Source: Ligilactobacillus saerimneri DSM 16049
GTDB lineage: Bacteria > Bacillota > Bacilli > Lactobacillales > Lactobacillaceae
Direction of reading: 5' to 3'
NCBI RefSeq assembly: GCF_000423265.1
Contig: NZ_AUHQ01000021.1
Span: 1-41,476, forward strand
DNA length: 41,476 bases
The notes beneath the pieces are model-generated. The model was not told the DNA's origin. It saw only the letters and a program-made list of their open reading frames with translations, and searched no databases. Positions 24,711 to 33,817 of the stretch are shown here, one piece after another. The stretch's first letter is position 1. The number at the start of each line of letters is the position of its first letter. The translations under genes and the position numbers were made by a program.

Positions 24711-26637
24711 ACTCTGTTAATTTAATTTTAGTTTTATTCAAAAGGAGTGACGAAGTTACAACGGACACAGAGCTAAATGCCATTGCTAACCCCGCCAATT
24801 CCGGACTAAGGGTCATACCCCAACGGGCAAACAAACCCGCAGCAATCGGGATCCCAATCAGATTGTAAATTAATGCCCAAAACAGGTTGAGCTTAATCCG
24901 ACTAAACGTCTTGCGACTAATGGCTAAGGCTTTGACCACACCGTATAGATCATTGTGCACTAACACAACATCTCCGGATTCAATGGCAATATCAGTCCCT
25001 GACCCCATAGCAATGCCCACATCTGCCATCGTTAACGCTGGCGCGTCATTGATCCCATCACCAACGAAAGCTACTACTCCCTGGTGGCGCAAAGCGGCTA
25101 TTTGGTTAGCTTTTTCATTGGGTGATACTTCAGCTAAAACTTCATCAATGCCTACCTGCTGTGCAATTGCCTGTGCTACTCGGTAACTATCTCCCGTCAG
25201 CATAACTGTTTTCATTCCTTGCTTTTTCAAAGCAGCAATCGCAGCTTGAGCCTGTGGTTGCGGCGTATCTTGGATTGCAATCAAACCGATTACCTGACCA
25301 GCATAACCAACAATCACTACTGTTTTAGCTTGCGCTTGTAATTTTCGCAGTTGATCTTGGAACAAAGGTTTCATGGTCAGATTTTTAGTTAACTTGACAT
25401 TTCCGATCAGAGCAGGCTTTCCATTCAGTCGGGCCATAACCCCTTGACCACTATGCGCCATAAAGTCTGTCACCGCCTGTACTGTTACATGGTCTGCTTG
25501 TGCCCGCTCCAGGATCGCACTTGCCAACGGGTGCTCTGAATCTTTTTCCAAACTAGCGGCTACTTGAAGGACCTGCTGGGGATCGTCACCGATAATATCA
25601 GTTACAACTGGTTGCCCGGTTGTAATTGTTCCCGTCTTATCAAAAACTACCGTTGTAACAGTCGTCATTTTTTGTAAGACTTCACCATTTTTCAAAAGCA
25701 CCCCTAATTTAGCTGCCCGGTTGGTCCCAACCATCAAAGCTGTTGGGGTTGCCAATCCTAAAGCACAGGGACAAGCAATCACTATTACCGCAATTGCGTA
25801 AAGTAAGGCTTGAATTGCCGTTACACCTAAAACGACATCCCATATAACAAAAACAATAATAGCCGCAATCAGCACTGCTGGCACAAAAATACTAGCAATT
25901 TTATCAGTTAATTTTTGAATCGGGGCATGACTTGTCTGAGCTTTTTTAACCATCGCTACGATCTGTGCTAACACTGTTTCGTCTCCTGTTTTAGTTACCC
26001 GAACAGTAATACTCCCGTTGCCGTTGATCGTAGTTCCGATCACTGAGTCGCCGACCTGCTTGGTAATTGGCATGCTTTCACCAGTGACCATTGCTTCATT
26101 AACCGTTGTTGTCCCAGCAGTGATCACCCCATCAGTGGGAATCTTCGCCCCTGGTTTTACCTGGACGAGGTCGCCCGTTTTCACCTGGTCTAATGGGAGT
26201 AAAACCTCCTTGTCATCACGTAAAACCACAGCATCCTTGACCTGAAGGGACAGTAACTTTTGGAGGGAAGCTGATGCACGCTGATGCATCTTCTCTTCCA
26301 TCATGTCACCTAGTAAGACAAACACTGCAATAAAAGCGGCACTTTCAAAGTAAACAGGTAATCCCACAAAAAATGCAAATACACTGTAAAAATAAGCGAT
26401 TCCAGTTCCTAAAGCAACTAGTGTATTCATATTAGCATTATGCTGTTTAAATGCTGCCCAAGCACTCTCCCAGTAAGGCCAAGCTGCTACTAACATCACA
26501 ACAGTCGTTGTCACCAAAGCTATTAATCTACTTCCTGGTAACATGATATGCCATGGCATCAACAGCATTTCGCCGGCCAAAGGTAAAGTAAACACCACAG
26601 CAATTCCAAATCGCATAGTACTTGATAGTTGTTTCAA
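24709..26637 (-). CDS. copA: Copper-exporting P1B-type ATPase without N-terminal metal-binding domain
   Basis: 642 residues. Transmembrane metal-site motif CPC (289-291), phosphorylation motif DKTGT (Asp333), Ser-Glu-His-Pro (SEHP, about 367-370), TGES (186-189) and GDGINDAP are all present. YN in the penultimate helix and MAFSSVSVVTSS in the last helix mark the Cu(I) class. No heavy-metal-associated CxxC domain precedes the first helix; the membrane-anchored cupredoxin encoded just upstream may deliver copper instead. The start is TTG 26637 with GGTGGTGAG upstream. The pair forms an operon under a CopY box. Confidence 0.92.
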   Translation of the reverse strand: MKQLSSTMRFGIAVVFTLPLAGEMLLMPWHIMLPGSRLIALVTTTVVMLVAAWPYWESAWAAFKQHNANMNTLVALGTGIAYFYSVFAFFVGLPVYFESAAFIAVFVLLGDMMEEKMHQRASASLQKLLSLQVKDAVVLRDDKEVLLPLDQVKTGDLVQVKPGAKIPTDGVITAGTTTVNEAMVTGESMPITKQVGDSVIGTTINGNGSITVRVTKTGDETVLAQIVAMVKKAQTSHAPIQKLTDKIASIFVPAVLIAAIIVFVIWDVVLGVTAIQALLYAIAVIVIACPCALGLATPTALMVGTNRAAKLGVLLKNGEVLQKMTTVTTVVFDKTGTITTGQPVVTDIIGDDPQQVLQVAASLEKDSEHPLASAILERAQADHVTVQAVTDFMAHSGQGVMARLNGKPALIGNVKLTKNLTMKPLFQDQLRKLQAQAKTVVIVGYAGQVIGLIAIQDTPQPQAQAAIAALKKQGMKTVMLTGDSYRVAQAIAQQVGIDEVLAEVSPNEKANQIAALRHQGVVAFVGDGINDAPALTMADVGIAMGSGTDIAIESGDVVLVHNDLYGVVKALAISRKTFSRIKLNLFWALIYNLIGIPIAAGLFARWGMTLSPELAGLAMAFSSVSVVTSSLLLNKTKIKLTE

Positions 26638-26690
26638 TATTAGCTCACCACCCAGTTTTAATTATTAAGCACGGTTAGCACTGGTAGTGT

Positions 26691-27065
26691 TTATTTAACA
26701 ACTACCTTGCCGTGAAACATATCCATTCCACAAGCAAAATCGTATTCTCCTGCCTGGTCTGTTGGAATTTGAATAGGGGTGATCTTTTGTTCCCGCAAAT
26801 CTTTATCCACTCCCAATTGACTAAAAACAACCCGTGACAAGCATGCCGTTCCATCTTCCATTGCAAAATTGATTGTTGCTGGAATGCCCTTCTTCAGAAC
26901 CACCGTTGCCGGGGAGTAGCCCCCCTTAACAACGACTGTTGCTTGCTGATGATCAGCTTGAACAGTAGCCTGCGTCTTCTCAGATTCATGTTTACCAAAG
27001 AACCACCAAATAATTCCTGCTATTAAAAGTATTGCTCCAATAAGCGTAATGATTTGTTCCATCAT
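26691..27065 (-). CDS. cupA: Membrane-anchored cupredoxin copper chaperone (CupA-like)
   Basis: 124 residues. One N-terminal helix (about 4-23) anchors a cupredoxin domain (about 40-124). Likely Cu ligands are Cys75 (DGTACLSR) and Cys112, Met114, Met116 (ACGMDMFHG), the same order as I recall for pneumococcal CupA, which hands Cu(I) to CopA. It is first in the operon, 53 bp before copA. Control by a CopY-type repressor is predicted from the TACAATTGTA box upstream; no copY gene is in the window. Confidence 0.87.
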   Translation of the reverse strand: MMEQIITLIGAILLIAGIIWWFFGKHESEKTQATVQADHQQATVVVKGGYSPATVVLKKGIPATINFAMEDGTACLSRVVFSQLGVDKDLREQKITPIQIPTDQAGEYDFACGMDMFHGKVVVK

Positions 27066-27085
27066 TCCACATCCCTCACTTCGTT

Positions 27086-27095
27086 TACAATTGTA
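27086..27095. promoter_or_regulatory. CopY operator (cop box)
   Basis: TACAATTGTA is a perfect match to the TACANNTGTA cop box. It sits just downstream of the -10 of the cupA-copA promoter, where a bound repressor would block transcription until copper displaces it. Confidence 0.85.
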
Positions 27096-27112
27096 ATCTT
27101 TGACGTAAGCAT

Positions 27113-27141
27113 ATTATGCCATGTCCCCTACCACCTGTCAA
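27113..27141 (-). promoter_or_regulatory. cupA-copA promoter
   Basis: On the minus strand -35 TTGACA (27136-27141), 17-bp spacer, -10 CATAAT (27113-27118). Confidence 0.8.
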
Positions 27142-27242
27142 ATCATTAGACTTTTCTTTAAGGTTAGTAAATTTTTTAACTTGTCTATTTACCAAATGGT
27201 ACAGTTAATTCAAAGTTTTGCGAAAGAAGGTGGCACCATCCT

Positions 27243-28247
27243 ATGACTTACGCACGCAATGCTGTTCAGCTCGAACCAGTTCATAATATGCGCTGGGTTC
27301 TCAAGCAACTATGCAGGTGGGAAAACATTCCCCTCTACCTAGTTTTATTAGTGACCCGCCTATGGTTTGTTTGGGATAAAAATCGTGAAGTTCATCTCCA
27401 TCCCACTTCGGCTCCTGTCTTTAAGGCAATGGAACTGAATTTTGATCTTCATCAACTAAGTCTCTTCCTAAGTGGGTGTTTAGTTGGGGGACTTTTGACA
27501 ACCTTTACTTTAAAGCAACTTGATGCCCGTTCTAATGTTCAACCCCGCCATAAAGCACTAGCAGTTATCATCTGCTCATTATTAGTAGTGATGCTTCTTC
27601 CCAGTATCCCTGCTTTTTCCGTCTTAGCAATCGTGGTGGCTCTATTAGGTCGCATTCGTAATTATTTTCGTTACCACGATGACCCATCCGTGGAATCTCA
27701 GGAAGTGTACGACCCCCATCACCACCGTACCCGATTAGGACGCGACTTTGGGATGCTTTCATGGCAAGATATTGTTTTTCAAGTCGAATCTTTACTGTTG
27801 GGTGTGACTGGCTGGCAGTTTTTTGCCAAAACTCTGCCTACTATTATCAACCGGTTCTTTGTTTGGCATGCTGGCCAACCACCAGTAGATATGAAACCGA
27901 CTACGATCTACTTTAATCTAGCTCTAGCAACCATCGGCCTGGTGATTGTCGTGATCAACGTCCTATGGTACCCCCTCAATCCTTGGCGGTATACTTTTTT
28001 TGACGTCTTTTTAGGATATAATCCTGACCTGAATTATGTTGTGCGCATTATTAACGGACGCCGGCAACCGGTCAAACTTTTTACTCTCCGTACAATGCAA
28101 GAAAATCCTACCATCCCCTTAGAGGAACGTGACTTTTCCTTTGCCAGCTTACTACGCTATATTGCTCTAGTGTTCAAAGTAATCATCATCTGGTGGTTGA
28201 CTTTCATTATGGTTCCGCTCCGCCATTTTAAAAATAGTCAGAGTTAG
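27243..28247 (+). CDS. Multi-pass membrane protein of unknown function
   Basis: 334 residues with about six hydrophobic helices: roughly 30-46, 70-90, 104-120, 124-137, 222-240 and 305-328. Between them lies a long cytoplasmic stretch (about 140-215) with the His-rich DPHHHRTRLGRDFG and LSWQDIVFQ. An aromatic-rich segment NVLWYPLNPWRYTFFDVFLGYNPDLN precedes the last helix. I do not recognise a family. GAAGGTGG is about 10 nt before ATG 27243. Monocistronic, divergent from the copper operon and ended by a strong terminator. Confidence 0.8.
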   Translation: MTYARNAVQLEPVHNMRWVLKQLCRWENIPLYLVLLVTRLWFVWDKNREVHLHPTSAPVFKAMELNFDLHQLSLFLSGCLVGGLLTTFTLKQLDARSNVQPRHKALAVIICSLLVVMLLPSIPAFSVLAIVVALLGRIRNYFRYHDDPSVESQEVYDPHHHRTRLGRDFGMLSWQDIVFQVESLLLGVTGWQFFAKTLPTIINRFFVWHAGQPPVDMKPTTIYFNLALATIGLVIVVINVLWYPLNPWRYTFFDVFLGYNPDLNYVVRIINGRRQPVKLFTLRTMQENPTIPLEERDFSFASLLRYIALVFKVIIIWWLTFIMVPLRHFKNSQS

Positions 28248-28262
28248 TTTTCGTTTCCCAGT

Positions 28263-28312
28263 AAAAATAAGGCGAGAAAGAATGATTTACGATTCTTCCT
28301 CGCCTTATTTTT
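28263..28312. terminator. Bidirectional terminator
   Basis: AAATAAGGCGAG / CTCGCCTTATTT with an inner AAGAAT / ATTCTT helix and T-run. Confidence 0.88.
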
Positions 28313-28319
28313 ATTGGAC

Positions 28320-28799
28320 TTATTTATGGTAGGGCAATCCCTTGATGATTGTCCACGCCCGGTAGATCTGTTCTGTTAAAACTAACCGCATTAACTGATG
28401 CGGAAGGGTAAAACGTCCAAATGATATTTGCGTATCTGCCCGCCGTAATACTGCTGGGCTCAATCCTAATGACCCCCCAATCACAAAAGTAATGTCACTC
28501 TTGCCATAAGTCATTAACTGCTGAATCTCTTGGGCAAATTTTTCGGATGTGCGCTCCTGACCTTCAATTGCTAATGCGAACACATACTCTTTATCTTTGA
28601 TTTTTTGAAGAATCCGTTCGCCTTCAATCTCTTTGACTGCCGTCATCTGTGCCGGACTAAGACTCTCCGGTGCCTTTTCGTCAGGGACTTCCACAATCTG
28701 AAATTTGCAATAACGTTGCAAACGTTTCTGGTATTCAGCAATTCCTAATTTGAAGTATTTTTCTTTTAACTTCCCCACACAAACAATTTTTATGTTCAT
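28320..28799 (-). CDS. rlmH: 23S rRNA pseudouridine-1915 N3-methyltransferase RlmH
   Basis: 159 residues, the canonical size. The SPOUT (alpha/beta knot) fold is recognised by the start [15 protein letters not shown], the central [14 protein letters not shown] (SAM loop) and the C-terminal [33 protein letters not shown]. It methylates pseudouridine 1915 in helix 69 of assembled ribosomes. In Firmicutes it typically follows the walRK-htrA cluster near oriC, as here. It is separated from htrA by a 400-bp gap with DnaA boxes. Confidence 0.97.
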   Translation of the reverse strand: MNIKIVCVGKLKEKYFKLGIAEYQKRLQRYCKFQIVEVPDEKAPESLSPAQMTAVKEIEGERILQKIKDKEYVFALAIEGQERTSEKFAQEIQQLMTYGKSDITFVIGGSLGLSPAVLRRADTQISFGRFTLPHQLMRLVLTEQIYRAWTIIKGLPYHK

Positions 28800-28820
28800 A
28801 ACTTTCCACCTTTACACAAG

Positions 28821-29184
28821 TTATCCCCAAAGTTATCCACATATCCACATTTAATAATCAATATCTTGTAGCGAACATTTTTTCGCCCCAAGATATATTT
28901 TAACGATCTCAACTGGTTTTACCCAGTTTTCCACCGCTAATACCCTTTCTTGTAATCAGGAAAAAACCGCTATTTATCAGCATTTTTAGCCTAATTACTT
29001 TTACAATTTCACAACTTATCCACCGTTGTGCACAATTTCTGTGGATAACTAAAATAGGTCTTTAATAGCTTTATTTTAACAACTTTTCCCTTTTTCAACA
29101 AACGGCTCTGACTTTTTCCCAAATTTATCCACAAAAAAACCTCTCACTCACGTAATACGCAAGTGAAAGGTTAACTTTTCCACA
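28821..29184. other. DnaA-box cluster between rlmH and htrA
   Basis: Three perfect DnaA boxes TTATCCACA: 28833-28841 (+), 29040-29048 (-) and 29125-29133 (+). One-mismatch copies are at 28821-28829, 28841-28849, 29016-29024 and 29176-29184 (all +), plus the palindrome TTGTGCACAA at 29026-29035. The 400-bp gap is AT-rich with no ORF. dnaA and dnaN are not here, so it is more likely an oriC-proximal DnaA-binding cluster than oriC itself. Confidence 0.7.
29133..29172 (-). terminator. Terminator of htrA
   Basis: On the minus strand AACCTTTCACTTGCG pairs with CGTGAGTGAGAGGTT and is followed by TTTTTT. The T-run overlaps the last bases of a perfect DnaA box. Confidence 0.88.
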
Positions 29185-29202
29185 AAAGTAGTTAATTATT
29201 AA

Positions 29203-30516
29203 TTATTCCCCACTATTTGAGGCTGTCGATGTGTTGGCATCTGTCGCTTCTAATGTCAGTTTTACCGTTGTCTTCTTGAGACTACCATCATGGTAATAAC
29301 CGATTTCTACCGAGCTACCGACTGCATGCTTGTACAATTCTTGACGCAGACTAGCTACACTAGTAATCTTCTTACCATCCAATGATACGATCGTATCGTA
29401 TTTAGAAATTCCTGAACCTTGTAGTGGTGACTTATCACCAATCTTCATCACAACAATCCCTTGAGTCACACTGCTTGGTAACTTCAAGATCTTGCTTTGG
29501 TCAGATGAGGAAACATAACTCAAGTCAACCAAAGTAATTCCGAGTGCTGGACGTTTGATCTTCCCGTTCTTAACCAGTTCATTAATCACGTTGACTACTT
29601 CATTACTTGGAATGGCAAATCCCATCCCTTCGATGGTTGTCCCTGATTCAGATGACGATGAAGACCCAGTATTAGAAAGCTTCATTGAGTTGATCCCGAT
29701 TACCTGGCCGGCTAAGTTAACCAACGGACCACCTGAATTCCCCGGATTGATCGCAGCATCTGTTTGAATAACTGTTGCCTGTCCCGTGGAAACACCTGAA
29801 CTATTGGTTACATCCAGTGTCCGTTTTTTAGCCGAAATAACCCCCTGGGTTAAAGAGGTCGCATAGTCGGACCCCATCGGTGACCCAATAGCCAGTGCCG
29901 TTTCCCCAACACTAATATCATCTGAATTTCCAAACGAAGCAACTTTAGTTACATCTTTAGCGTTGATTTTAAGCACCGCCAAGTCAGTGATCGCATCATG
30001 GCCGACTAGGGTAGCACTAGCTTTTTTCCCGCTATTCAAAATAATTTCGATCTTATTAGCACCTGAGATCACGTGATTGTTAGTCACGATGAAGGCGGTA
30101 TTCCCACTCTTCTTATAAATAACCCCAGACCCTTCACTTTCTGAAGTAGTGCTACTCTTGCGCCCGGAATTTCCTCCTAAAATCTCTGACAAGCCTGAGT
30201 CAGAATCAGATGAGGAGTAGGCCTCTACGGAAACAACCGCATCCTTTACGTTGTTAAAGGCTTTGGTTGTAGCACTGCTAACGTTGACCTTGACATTGCT
30301 TGTTTTGGTAGTTCCTTTTGAATTATCAGTTGTAACAACACTGTCGGCATGATTTTGGTAAAGTGTGTAACCACCCACAGCTACACCCCCACCTAGTAAA
30401 CCAGCAACTAGTCCCACTACAGCTACCTTAGTCAAACCATTCTTTTTGACCTTCGTGGTTTGTTCATCGTTTGGTACTGGACCATTTGTTTTATTTGGTG
30501 TTGGTTGTTCGTCCAT
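29203..30516 (-). CDS. htrA: Membrane-anchored serine protease HtrA/DegP-like
   Basis: 437 residues from ATG 30516 (AAAGGACTGA upstream). A cytoplasmic Lys-rich stretch, a single Gly/Val-rich membrane helix (about 28-52), a Ser-rich linker, then the trypsin-like domain with His148 (VTNNHVISG), Asp178 (DLAVLKI) and Ser261 (NPGNSGGP). One PDZ domain lies at about 325-415 and the tail is low-complexity. It degrades misfolded proteins at the cell surface. It is the last gene of the wal region before rlmH. An in-frame upstream ATG (30564) has no ribosome-binding site. Confidence 0.95.
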   Translation of the reverse strand: MDEQPTPNKTNGPVPNDEQTTKVKKNGLTKVAVVGLVAGLLGGGVAVGGYTLYQNHADSVVTTDNSKGTTKTSNVKVNVSSATTKAFNNVKDAVVSVEAYSSSDSDSGLSEILGGNSGRKSSTTSESEGSGVIYKKSGNTAFIVTNNHVISGANKIEIILNSGKKASATLVGHDAITDLAVLKINAKDVTKVASFGNSDDISVGETALAIGSPMGSDYATSLTQGVISAKKRTLDVTNSSGVSTGQATVIQTDAAINPGNSGGPLVNLAGQVIGINSMKLSNTGSSSSSESGTTIEGMGFAIPSNEVVNVINELVKNGKIKRPALGITLVDLSYVSSSDQSKILKLPSSVTQGIVVMKIGDKSPLQGSGISKYDTIVSLDGKKITSVASLRQELYKHAVGSSVEIGYYHDGSLKKTTVKLTLEATDANTSTASNSGE

Positions 30517-30638
30517 CCATCTCAGTCCTTTCGTTTCCGCTTTATTAACTTTTATTTTAAGCAAAATCGCCGTCAGCTGCTACTTTTACTGCAACTCTTA
30601 AAATTTATCTTAACTTTTATTCACAAAAAGGTCATTTT

Positions 30639-31463
30639 TCACAAAATTGTCAATTCTGTCGCCTTATCTGGTTCAGTATCATACAGCTGAAAATCATGAT
30701 CAACTGCATAATCGTGTGCTAACAATAGATCGTGAACTGTCCCGTGTGCCAGTTCCCGTAAGTTGTTGTGCTGGCTCCGGTGGCCAAGATATATCCGCTT
30801 GGTACGATCCCCCAGCACCTGCATTAATGCATCGGCCCCTTCTGCGTTAGATAAGTGTCCCGTATCACCAATAATTCGCTGTTTCAATGACCATGGGTAA
30901 GGTCCCATCCGTAACATCTCTGGATCATGGTTGCATTCTACTAAGTATGCATCTGCATTTTGAATTGTTCCTGCAACATAGTCAGAAACATAGCCTGTAT
31001 CTGTCAAAACTACGAGTGAACGATCGTTGTGATGTAAAGCATAAAATTGGGGATCAGCAGCATCGTGCGAGACACCAAAACTCTCTACATCGAGATCTCC
31101 GAGAGATAAGGTTTCATCCGTTGCAAAGATATGTTTTTGTGCAACCGGAATCTCACCTACCTTATGTGCCATTGCTGCCCATGTTTTGGCATTAGCATAC
31201 ACGTCCATTCCGTACCGACGCGCAAGTACGCCTACCCCCTTACAGTGGTCACTATGTTCATGACTAACAAAGATGCTATCTACATCTTTGAGTGTCCGCC
31301 CAATCGAATTCATCAGTCGTTCAATTCGAATTCCTGAAAGTCCGGCATCAACTAATACCTTGTGCTGGGGCGTTTCAATATAAGTCACATTACCTGTACT
31401 CCCACTGGCTAAAATGCTGATCTTCATGGCGTCAGCTGCAGATTGTCTTTTTTCTTCTGCCAT
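30639..31463 (-). CDS. walJ: MBL-fold metallo-hydrolase WalJ (YycJ/VicX)
   Basis: 274 residues from ATG 31463, which has AGAGGAG upstream. This gives a 13-residue extension before the usual family start MKISILASGSTGN. The metal-binding HxHxDH motif is FVSHEHSDHCKG, with further ligands at FGVSHD and GHLSN/LGHRS. WalJ is thought to be a nuclease-like hydrolase linking DNA replication to cell-wall control. It follows walI across an intrinsic terminator, so it may be partly uncoupled from walRKHI. Confidence 0.93.
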   Translation of the reverse strand: MAEEKRQSAADAMKISILASGSTGNVTYIETPQHKVLVDAGLSGIRIERLMNSIGRTLKDVDSIFVSHEHSDHCKGVGVLARRYGMDVYANAKTWAAMAHKVGEIPVAQKHIFATDETLSLGDLDVESFGVSHDAADPQFYALHHNDRSLVVLTDTGYVSDYVAGTIQNADAYLVECNHDPEMLRMGPYPWSLKQRIIGDTGHLSNAEGADALMQVLGDRTKRIYLGHRSQHNNLRELAHGTVHDLLLAHDYAVDHDFQLYDTEPDKATELTIL

Positions 31464-31563
31464 TCCCAAGTCTCCTCTTTAATTCTACTAAGTTCTATCA
31501 TAGCAAGTTCATATTATCGGGGCAAACAGTAACTTTACCTCCCCATAATCTACGGCAAAAAGA

Positions 31564-31598
31564 AAGACTGGTAAGAAAGCAAAGCTCCTGCCAGTCTT
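31564..31598 (-). terminator. Terminator between walI and walJ
   Basis: On the minus strand AAGACTGG / CCAGTCTT, with inner partial pairing (GGAGCTTTGC), followed by TCTTTTT. It probably limits read-through from walRKHI into walJ-htrA. Confidence 0.75.
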
Positions 31599-31624
31599 AT
31601 TTAGTCATATGGTAGCTACCACTG

Positions 31625-32461
31625 TTAGTTTTCGGTGTCATCAACTGTAATATTGTTGTCGTCACCATTGAAGATCGCACCAGTAAAGGCATTAACCCGC
31701 CGATACTGGACAACCCCAGAAACGTTATTCTTAACTGCAAAAGTCCAGGTTGGGATATAAATCCGGTTACCATTGGCCTTCAATAAGCGCGAATAGCCCA
31801 ACTGGCTCCAAAGGACAGTGGAATCACTCGTGATCTTTTTATACTGGTATAACCAGATTAACGCCCGCTCTTGGCTTAAAGTCACCTGTTCTTCTCGCAA
31901 AGTATTATATTTAGCAATATATCCTTGGCTGTACGAATCCACATAGCCATCATGAATGTTGAAGCGGATCTGGCCACCCTTGAACAGGACTGGACGATCA
32001 TAGAATTTCTGCGTATACACCATCACATCCTTGGAGGATAAGTGGGCATTGTATGCGTATTTATCACCATGCAGAATCATACTGCTATCAGCCAATAGAC
32101 TAGCTAATTTTTTGCGAGCGGCTTGCTGTGTTTGCCCCACCTTAATTGGGGTTGTGAACGTTGCCTGGAGAATATTATCCTCAAAACTTGTCGTCTGATT
32201 ATGCAACTTATCTGTTTCATGCCGCAAGCTATTATCAACTGGTGCAGATACATAGTAGCCCTTACTATGCTCGTCTGACACATGCCCATACTGGATCCGG
32301 TCGCTTTTAATATTGCGTAATATCGCCGTGGTGGTATTGGCATCACTCTTATCTGTCATCAGGGTAATGGCGTCACTTTGTCGCAGGTAAGTCGTTAATA
32401 AGAAAAGGTCCAGGAAAATAAAAGCTATCACAAAAATCCACTGTATCTTTCTAAAGTTCAC
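31625..32461 (-). CDS. walI: Two-component system regulatory protein WalI (YycI)
   Basis: 278 residues. One N-terminal helix (IQWIFVIAFIFLDLFLLTTYL) anchors an extracytoplasmic domain rich in beta strands, ending in a PepSY-like segment (WTFAVKNNVSGVVQYRRVNAFTGAIF). WalI forms a complex with WalH and the WalK sensor in the membrane and tunes its activity. It starts 12 bp after walH. Confidence 0.93.
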   Translation of the reverse strand: MNFRKIQWIFVIAFIFLDLFLLTTYLRQSDAITLMTDKSDANTTTAILRNIKSDRIQYGHVSDEHSKGYYVSAPVDNSLRHETDKLHNQTTSFEDNILQATFTTPIKVGQTQQAARKKLASLLADSSMILHGDKYAYNAHLSSKDVMVYTQKFYDRPVLFKGGQIRFNIHDGYVDSYSQGYIAKYNTLREEQVTLSQERALIWLYQYKKITSDSTVLWSQLGYSRLLKANGNRIYIPTWTFAVKNNVSGVVQYRRVNAFTGAIFNGDDNNITVDDTEN

Positions 32462-32473
32462 TCTTATTCCCCC

Positions 32474-33817
32474 TTACTCATTATCCTGCTTGATGTTGGT
32501 GATCAACTGGCAGTCAAGCCAATTCCCTTCGTATTTAATAAAGTAGGTTGGCTGCATATCGATTACCATCTTGGAGCCATCATTTTGGGCCCAAGTATAA
32601 CCCAAGCGAATAGCACTGATATTATTTTCTGTATACCCATTGGTTGCTAATTTTTGCATTAACTGCCGCGTCGAGATCAAAGTCGTTGTTTTGGGTTGGG
32701 CTGGTAGGGGCGCTTGGAAAGTATATAGTGAGAAGGTTAAATTAATTCCGTTATTATCCAACTGCTGCATCTTATATGCACCATACAGTTCTTCTGAGAT
32801 CAGCGGTAAGCTGTTGATATAGGTTCGATAAATAGCCGTATGGGTCCGCGTATCATACTCATCATACCGTACATCATTAAGCACCATTCTCAAGGCGTTT
32901 AACCGCGTCAAATTATTGGTCATAGTCTTAACGAAACTCATGGTTGGTTGTTTGCGTCCCGTCGTACTTGTCGTAGTCCCATAATTAGTGTATGCCACTG
33001 TTTGATGGCGGGCATCAACTACCATTCGTTGATTGTCCCCATCATAATATACCGTTTGCTCTTTTTCTTCTTTGGTATTAATTTTGTTACTGCTACTGCT
33101 TCCCAGAAGGCGCGTAACAAAAATCCCGGAATTTTCTGTCCCAACAAGGTAACTATAATTAGCTACTTCAACTGGCTTAGGATAGGTCAGCGAATAATTA
33201 TGGTGAACCTCAGTCCATTCTGCTAAGTTCCGCTCAACCTGCTTATCTTTGAGCAATGCACGAAAGTTCGCCACCTTATATTTAGCCAGGTTGAGTCGGT
33301 ACACTGTATGGGTTTGATCATCTAAAAGATACACATGCTCAGCTTGGTTGAGTTCAACGACTACTCGCCGAAAGCGCTGGTTCTTAGCCCCTGCTCTAAT
33401 CGGTTTTTTGAGGGTCTTTTCGAATAAAGGAACATTGATCCGCGCAGCATAGTTCAAAATTAACGCATTTTTTGTGTGTAGCTTTTGCCTATAAGCTGTT
33501 TCACTTGTCGTTTCTTTTTTCAAACGCCGCGGGGACCATTGTTGCAACTGTGTGGTCACCTTACCTAAAAGATCAATATTAGCACTGGTCAACTGGTATA
33601 GTTGCCCTTCGTTGTTGCTATACACCAAACTATTGGGCGCATAAATATCGCTTATACTAGTCCCGATAGTCCCGGCAACATCGGTTCTTTCATGCGTTGT
33701 TGTTGTCTGGTCACGTTGGTTGAGGGCCGGGTTGATCCAAATCATATAGGTCAAAACCACACTGATCACGACCAGTAAGGACAGTGAAACATGTAGTATG
33801 TAATCTCTAATCTTCAT
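32474..33817 (-). CDS. walH: Two-component system regulatory protein WalH (YycH)
   Basis: 447 residues from ATG 33817, chosen because AGGGGGAT is 9 nt upstream and the protein then begins MKIRDYILHVSLSLLVVISV, a single anchor helix. The open frame extends 67 codons further into walK but that part is shadow sequence. The rest is extracytoplasmic. WalH with WalI modulates WalK. The start overlaps the walK stop by 11 bp, indicating coupled translation. Confidence 0.93.
   Translation of the reverse strand: MKIRDYILHVSLSLLVVISVVLTYMIWINPALNQRDQTTTTHERTDVAGTIGTSISDIYAPNSLVYSNNEGQLYQLTSANIDLLGKVTTQLQQWSPRRLKKETTSETAYRQKLHTKNALILNYAARINVPLFEKTLKKPIRAGAKNQRFRRVVVELNQAEHVYLLDDQTHTVYRLNLAKYKVANFRALLKDKQVERNLAEWTEVHHNYSLTYPKPVEVANYSYLVGTENSGIFVTRLLGSSSSNKINTKEEKEQTVYYDGDNQRMVVDARHQTVAYTNYGTTTSTTGRKQPTMSFVKTMTNNLTRLNALRMVLNDVRYDEYDTRTHTAIYRTYINSLPLISEELYGAYKMQQLDNNGINLTFSLYTFQAPLPAQPKTTTLISTRQLMQKLATNGYTENNISAIRLGYTWAQNDGSKMVIDMQPTYFIKYEGNWLDCQLITNIKQDNE

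Noticed and set aside
28821-29184. Calling this gap oriC
   Set aside because: dnaA, dnaN and rpmH are absent, and no clear DUE was identified; only a DnaA-box cluster is supported.
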